In this document: positions 6,281-9,014 of the stretch, in pieces | How the letters are laid out: each line of letters starts with the position of its first letter | How positions within the stretch are numbered: the stretch's first letter is position 1 | Assembly: GCA_016187105.1 (NCBI GenBank) | Contig: JACPKK010000031.1 | Span: forward strand, 1-9,014 | From: Candidatus Curtissbacteria bacterium | GTDB lineage: Bacteria; Patescibacteriota; Microgenomatia; Curtissbacterales; GWA2-41-24 | Reading direction: 5' to 3' | Length of the DNA stretch: 9,014 nt | The notes under the pieces: model-generated | The model's input: only the letters and a program-made list of their open reading frames with translations | Database searches by the model: none | What the model was told of the DNA's origin: nothing | Position numbers and translations under genes: made by a program

Positions 6281-6486
6281 AAAAAAGTTTAAAATCTATT
6301 TTTCTAAGAAAAACTTATCAAATTGAAAATTTCTGGGACGGGTGGCGCCTGTGGAAGGGCTCCCGACAGCGCGCAGTGCTAATAACAAAACTCAATAACG
6401 GTCCGAATCAGGGAAACGAGCACTGGCGGGCCGCCGAAGGCGAGCCTCGCTTTCAGCGGGAAGGAAACAGGCGACAGGACCCGTAA
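6277..6486 (+). CDS. Hypothetical 69-residue peptide; may not be a real gene
   Basis: ATG 6277 overlaps the sugar transferase stop as ATGA, an arrangement common for coupled genes, and the frame runs to TAA 6484-6486, 2 nt before the DUF4012 start. The first 28 residues are basic and aromatic (MKKSLKSIFLRKTYQ, then WDGWRLWKG). The rest is a hydrophilic Arg/Gly/Glu-rich stretch without a recognisable domain, signal peptide or membrane segment. The composition jumps from AT-rich to GC-rich at about 6335, where a run of base-paired segments begins. The peptide may be a leader peptide, the start of a decayed gene, or chance translation of a structured RNA. I do not recognise any family. Confidence 0.25.
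   Translation: MKKSLKSIFLRKTYQIENFWDGWRLWKGSRQRAVLITKLNNGPNQGNEHWRAAEGEPRFQREGNRRQDP
6338..6484 (+). ncRNA. Candidate structured RNA or cis-acting leader upstream of the DUF4012 gene
   Basis: This GC-rich stretch can close on itself. Positions 6338-6343 pair with 6479-6484 (6 bp) and 6346-6352 with 6467-6473 (7 bp), giving a 13-bp terminal stem interrupted by a 2/5-nt internal loop. Inside are a 7-bp stem, 6374-6380 with 6419-6425, and two 4-bp hairpins with triloops, 6432-6442 (GAA loop) and 6448-6458 (TTC loop). The closing stem ends 4 nt before ATG 6489, and the only Shine-Dalgarno-like AGGA (6476-6479) lies in its internal loop and 3' strand, so folding could hide the ribosome site. I could not match it to RNase P RNA, tmRNA, SRP RNA or a known riboswitch class by eye. 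The pairing is seen; a regulatory role is inference. Confidence 0.4.
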
Positions 6487-6488
6487 TT

Positions 6489-8306
6489 ATGAAAAAAAGA
6501 ATTACCTTTATTATTCTTATCATTTTTATTATTCTCGGCATATCAGCCAGCCTTTCGGCCCTTTCTCTAAAAAAGGCCATCTCTGCCTCAAAAAAGGCGC
6601 TAGACGCCATTAAAATCCAAGATTTAGACGGTGCCAAGATTCATTTGGTAGCTGCCAAAAAAGATTTTCAAACGGCCCAAAAAACCCTCGTTGTCCTTAC
6701 TCCCTTAAGGGTAATTCCCCTCATTGGTTGGTACGTTGCCGATGCCCAAAGAGGAGTCTCTGCCGCCGCCAGCGGTCTGGATGCGGCAACTACTGCCGCC
6801 GCTGCCATCACCCCCTATGCCGACGTTCTGGGTCTTAAAGGTGAGGGTACATTTTTGGGCGGTACGGCCCAGGAAAGGTTGGCAAAGGCTATTGAAGCTA
6901 TTTCTAAAATTGGCCCCCAGATGGATTCTGTTGGTGCCAGCCTCGCCAAAACTAGGAAAGATGTCGACGCTATCCAGTCCTGGCGTTACCCTAACTTCTT
7001 GCCTGGTCGCCCCGGCGCCAAAATCGACAATATCAAAAAAGCTGTCGACCAGGTCGAATCGCTTATCGTCGATTCGCGCCCGCTTCTTCTGGTTCTGCCC
7101 CAAATCATGGGTCAGGATAAAGAAAGCAAGTATCTGGTCCTTTTTCAAAACGACAAAGAACTGCGTCCTACCGGCGGCTTTATTACTGCCTACGCCCATT
7201 TCCGCGTTAACAGGGGTATCATCGCCTCCGAAGGTTCGGATGATATTTATAGGTTAGACAACACTCTCCTCAAAAGAATTCCCGCGCCGCCGCCGATTAT
7301 TAAATATTTGCCCGGTGTTTCGACATTTAATCTGCGCGATACCAACCTTTCGCCGGATTATACGACTTCGATCAAGCTCTTTGAGGATCTCTACCAGGCA
7401 ACCGCAGGCGCCAAAGATATCGATGGCATCATTGCTCTAGATACCCAATTTGTTCTTTCGCTAATGGAGGTCCTTGGCCCCGTTGACGCTTATGGAACTA
7501 AATTTACAATTGATACTGTCGAAGAGTGCGCTTGTCCCCAAATAATCTATGAGCTTGAACGTTATGCCGATCAGCCCGTGGCCTACGAAAAAGGTTCTAG
7601 GAAAGATATCATCGGAGTTTTAATGCAAAGTCTAATGACCAAAACTTTCAATGCCCCCAAAGGTCAATGGCCCAACCTTCTTGAGGCGGTCGTTAACAAT
7701 CTTCGCGAAAAACACCTGCTTCTTTACTTTCACGATCCGAAAGTCCAGGAGGCTGTCGAAAAAATTAATTTTGCCGGCCGCATCTATCAATACGACGGTG
7801 ATTACCTCCACATTAACGAAGCCAATTTCGGCGGCGCCAAGTCCAATCTTTATATTCAGGAAAAAGTTAGCCAGGTTATTAAAAAGGGTAAAGACGGCAA
7901 TTTGGACAAAACCATCACGATTAATTACAAATACCCAAGACAAATGGACAATTGTAGCCTGGAGCGCAAATCCGGTCTATGTTTAGCCGGCATTTACAGG
8001 GACTACATAAGAGTTTACGTCCCCAAAGGTTCGAAGCTTACGAGCTCTGCCGGCGCTGAAGTTGCCTTCACGCAGTCCGAAGACTTGGGGAAAACTGTTT
8101 TTGAGGGGTTTTTTACGGTCCGCCCAGAAGGCACCGCTAAGATCGAATTGGCGTACACTGTGCCGCTTAAGGTCGAAAAAACTTATAAACTCCTGATCCA
8201 AAAACAGCCCGGCACCGATGGAATAATGTACGATATCGACGCCTTCGGCCACAAACAAAAAGCCTTCCCTCTAGCAACCGACAAAGAACTCATCGTCAAA
8301 CTCTAA
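6489..8306 (+). CDS. DUF4012 domain protein, membrane-anchored, extracytoplasmic
   Basis: The 605-residue protein starts with a short basic end and one hydrophobic segment (about 5-27, KR then IIL-rich), best read as a signal anchor. An Ala-rich, probably helical region follows (about 28-165), including coiled-coil-like stretches around ALSLKKAISASKKALDAI. The DUF4012 core is recognisable from KYLVLFQNDKELRPTGGF (214-231), then RDTNLSPDYTTS (283-294) and IDGIIALDT (311-319). The final third carries a CxC at residues 350-352 in EECACPQ, but no LPXTG signal or C-terminal helix. The function of DUF4012 is not established; proteins with it are common in Patescibacteria and some Actinobacteria and often sit near surface-glycan genes. 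Some features recall LytR-CpsA-Psr glycan transferases, but I cannot show the LCP active-site arginines. It follows the possible RNA leader and ends 22 nt before the serine hydrolase. Confidence 0.85.
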   Translation: MKKRITFIILIIFIILGISASLSALSLKKAISASKKALDAIKIQDLDGAKIHLVAAKKDFQTAQKTLVVLTPLRVIPLIGWYVADAQRGVSAAASGLDAATTAAAAITPYADVLGLKGEGTFLGGTAQERLAKAIEAISKIGPQMDSVGASLAKTRKDVDAIQSWRYPNFLPGRPGAKIDNIKKAVDQVESLIVDSRPLLLVLPQIMGQDKESKYLVLFQNDKELRPTGGFITAYAHFRVNRGIIASEGSDDIYRLDNTLLKRIPAPPPIIKYLPGVSTFNLRDTNLSPDYTTSIKLFEDLYQATAGAKDIDGIIALDTQFVLSLMEVLGPVDAYGTKFTIDTVEECACPQIIYELERYADQPVAYEKGSRKDIIGVLMQSLMTKTFNAPKGQWPNLLEAVVNNLREKHLLLYFHDPKVQEAVEKINFAGRIYQYDGDYLHINEANFGGAKSNLYIQEKVSQVIKKGKDGNLDKTITINYKYPRQMDNCSLERKSGLCLAGIYRDYIRVYVPKGSKLTSSAGAEVAFTQSEDLGKTVFEGFFTVRPEGTAKIELAYTVPLKVEKTYKLLIQKQPGTDGIMYDIDAFGHKQKAFPLATDKELIVKL

Positions 8307-8328
8307 GCCTGCCATTGAAAAACCCAAG

Positions 8329-9014
8329 ATGCCTTCCAGGAAATATCTTTTTATAGCGCTGGCAGGAGCCCTTGCCGCACTCGCCCTCTATTTAATAGTG
8401 AAAATTGCTACAGACCGCTTCCAGCAAATTACAACACCGCTCGGGAAAGAACTTTCCGCCCCCGCAAAAATTACCAACCTCATAAAACCCCAGTCGCCTC
8501 TGGCAAAAGTTGTTGAAGGAAGCTTGCAAGATGCCGCCGGAACTTACGCTGTCGTTGTTAAAAACCTCGGAACCGGCCAAGAATATAACCTGAACGAAAA
8601 CAGGGAATTTACCTCTGCCAGTCTTTACAAACTTTGGGTCATGGCGACAGCGTTTGAACAAATAAAAGCGGGCACCCTAAAAGAGGATGAGGTCCTGACA
8701 AAAACAGAAAAAGAGCTAAACGAAATACAGGAAATTAAAACAGAAGAAGAGCCGCGGGGTAGTATTTCGATGACCGTAGAAAAGGCAATCGAAAGTATGA
8801 TCATAGTTTCCGACAACAACGCCGCCGTCCTCCTCACCGAAAGACTCGGGCACCAAAAAATCACCGCTTTTTTACAAAATCACAACTTCAGCTCATCAAG
8901 CTATAATTCTCCGCCGCGCGCGACGGCAGGCGATATGGCCGCCCTTTACGAAAAACTCGCAAGGGGCGAGATTATCAACAGGCAGTCCTCGGATAAAATG
9001 CTTGCCCTGCTTTA
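8329..9014 (+). CDS. Class A beta-lactamase-fold serine hydrolase, membrane-anchored (partial)
   Basis: The frame from ATG 8329 stays open to the right edge, giving 228 residues, so the 3' end is missing. A hydrophobic segment (6-25) after a basic start acts as a signal or anchor. The catalytic domain begins at about 65. Visible are SxxK as S98-L-Y-K101 in SASLYKLWVM, the SDN motif S161-D-N163 in VSDNNAAVLL, and PRATAGDMAALYEKLARGE (196-214), matching the family pattern before the KTG box, which would lie beyond the window. The family includes beta-lactamases and cell-wall D,D-peptidase-like proteins; with this context a wall or surface role is more likely than antibiotic resistance. The Glu of the class A omega loop is not identified. 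The start lacks a Shine-Dalgarno site. Confidence 0.85.
   Translation, partial: MPSRKYLFIALAGALAALALYLIVKIATDRFQQITTPLGKELSAPAKITNLIKPQSPLAKVVEGSLQDAAGTYAVVVKNLGTGQEYNLNENREFTSASLYKLWVMATAFEQIKAGTLKEDEVLTKTEKELNEIQEIKTEEEPRGSISMTVEKAIESMIIVSDNNAAVLLTERLGHQKITAFLQNHNFSSSSYNSPPRATAGDMAALYEKLARGEIINRQSSDKMLALL

Noticed and set aside
6338..6484. Considered as SRP RNA because of GGAAGGAAACAG at 6459-6470
   Set aside because: The string resembles the SRP tetraloop side, but the matching 5' strand and the closing pairs are absent and the overall fold differs.
6705..7257. Overlapping open frames (164 codons minus, 177 codons plus) inside the DUF4012 gene
   Set aside because: Both are out-of-frame readings of a well-supported protein; their composition is Pro/Ser/Phe-rich low complexity with no recognisable domain.
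8392..8864. Minus-strand frames opposite the 3' partial gene
   Set aside because: The plus strand encodes SxxK and SDN motifs in the right order and spacing, so the minus frames are antisense shadows.
8329..9014. Considered as an antibiotic-resistance beta-lactamase
   Set aside because: The fold motifs fit, but the omega-loop Glu is not identified, the KTG region is outside the window, and the context is cell-surface glycan assembly.

Overview
The window reads as part of a cell-surface polysaccharide (exopolysaccharide or capsule-like glycan) locus. All supportable genes lie on the + strand, tightly spaced or overlapping. Moderate to low GC, a preference for AAA, TTT and GCC codons, few Shine-Dalgarno sites, a DUF4012 protein and ERSESRS-type coding repeats together suggest a Candidate Phyla Radiation / Patescibacteria genome, perhaps Microgenomates-like. 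That placement is inference from gene content and was not tested.

Layout: (1) 1-80, the last 25 codons of an upstream GT4-like glycosyltransferase. (2) 108-1043, a GT2 (rhamnosyltransferase-like) enzyme whose stop codon lies inside a perfect 26-bp palindrome. (3) 1090-2229, a GT4 enzyme carrying two in-frame repeat insertions and an Asn where the second Glu of the EX7E motif is expected. (4) 2229-3299, a two-helix membrane-anchored SGNH/GDSL hydrolase-like protein. (5) 3300-3425, an AT-rich gap with hairpins and a -10 box placed to give a leaderless transcript. (6) 3426-4529, a WbaZ-like GT4 whose two domains use clearly different codons. (7) 4510-5619, mannose-1-phosphate guanylyltransferase, overlapping the previous gene by 20 nt. 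(8) 5630-6280, the initiating sugar-phosphate transferase. (9) 6277-6488, an unusual segment that may encode a 69-aa peptide or, more interestingly, fold into a closed multi-branched RNA just before the next start codon. (10) 6489-8306, a membrane-anchored DUF4012 protein. (11) 8329 to the window end, the first 228 codons of a membrane-anchored class A beta-lactamase-fold serine hydrolase; it runs off the window.

A coherent working model is as follows. The guanylyltransferase makes GDP-mannose. The sugar transferase loads the first sugar phosphate on a polyprenyl carrier at the inner face of the membrane. The GT2 and GT4 enzymes extend the chain. The SGNH protein may add or remove an acyl group outside the membrane. 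DUF4012 and the serine hydrolase may act on the exported glycan or the cell wall. No flippase, polymerase or ABC exporter is visible here. The strongest leads for novelty are the RNA-like leader at 6338-6484, the in-frame inverted-repeat element at 1732-1800, and the domain-level codon mosaic in the 3426-4529 glycosyltransferase.
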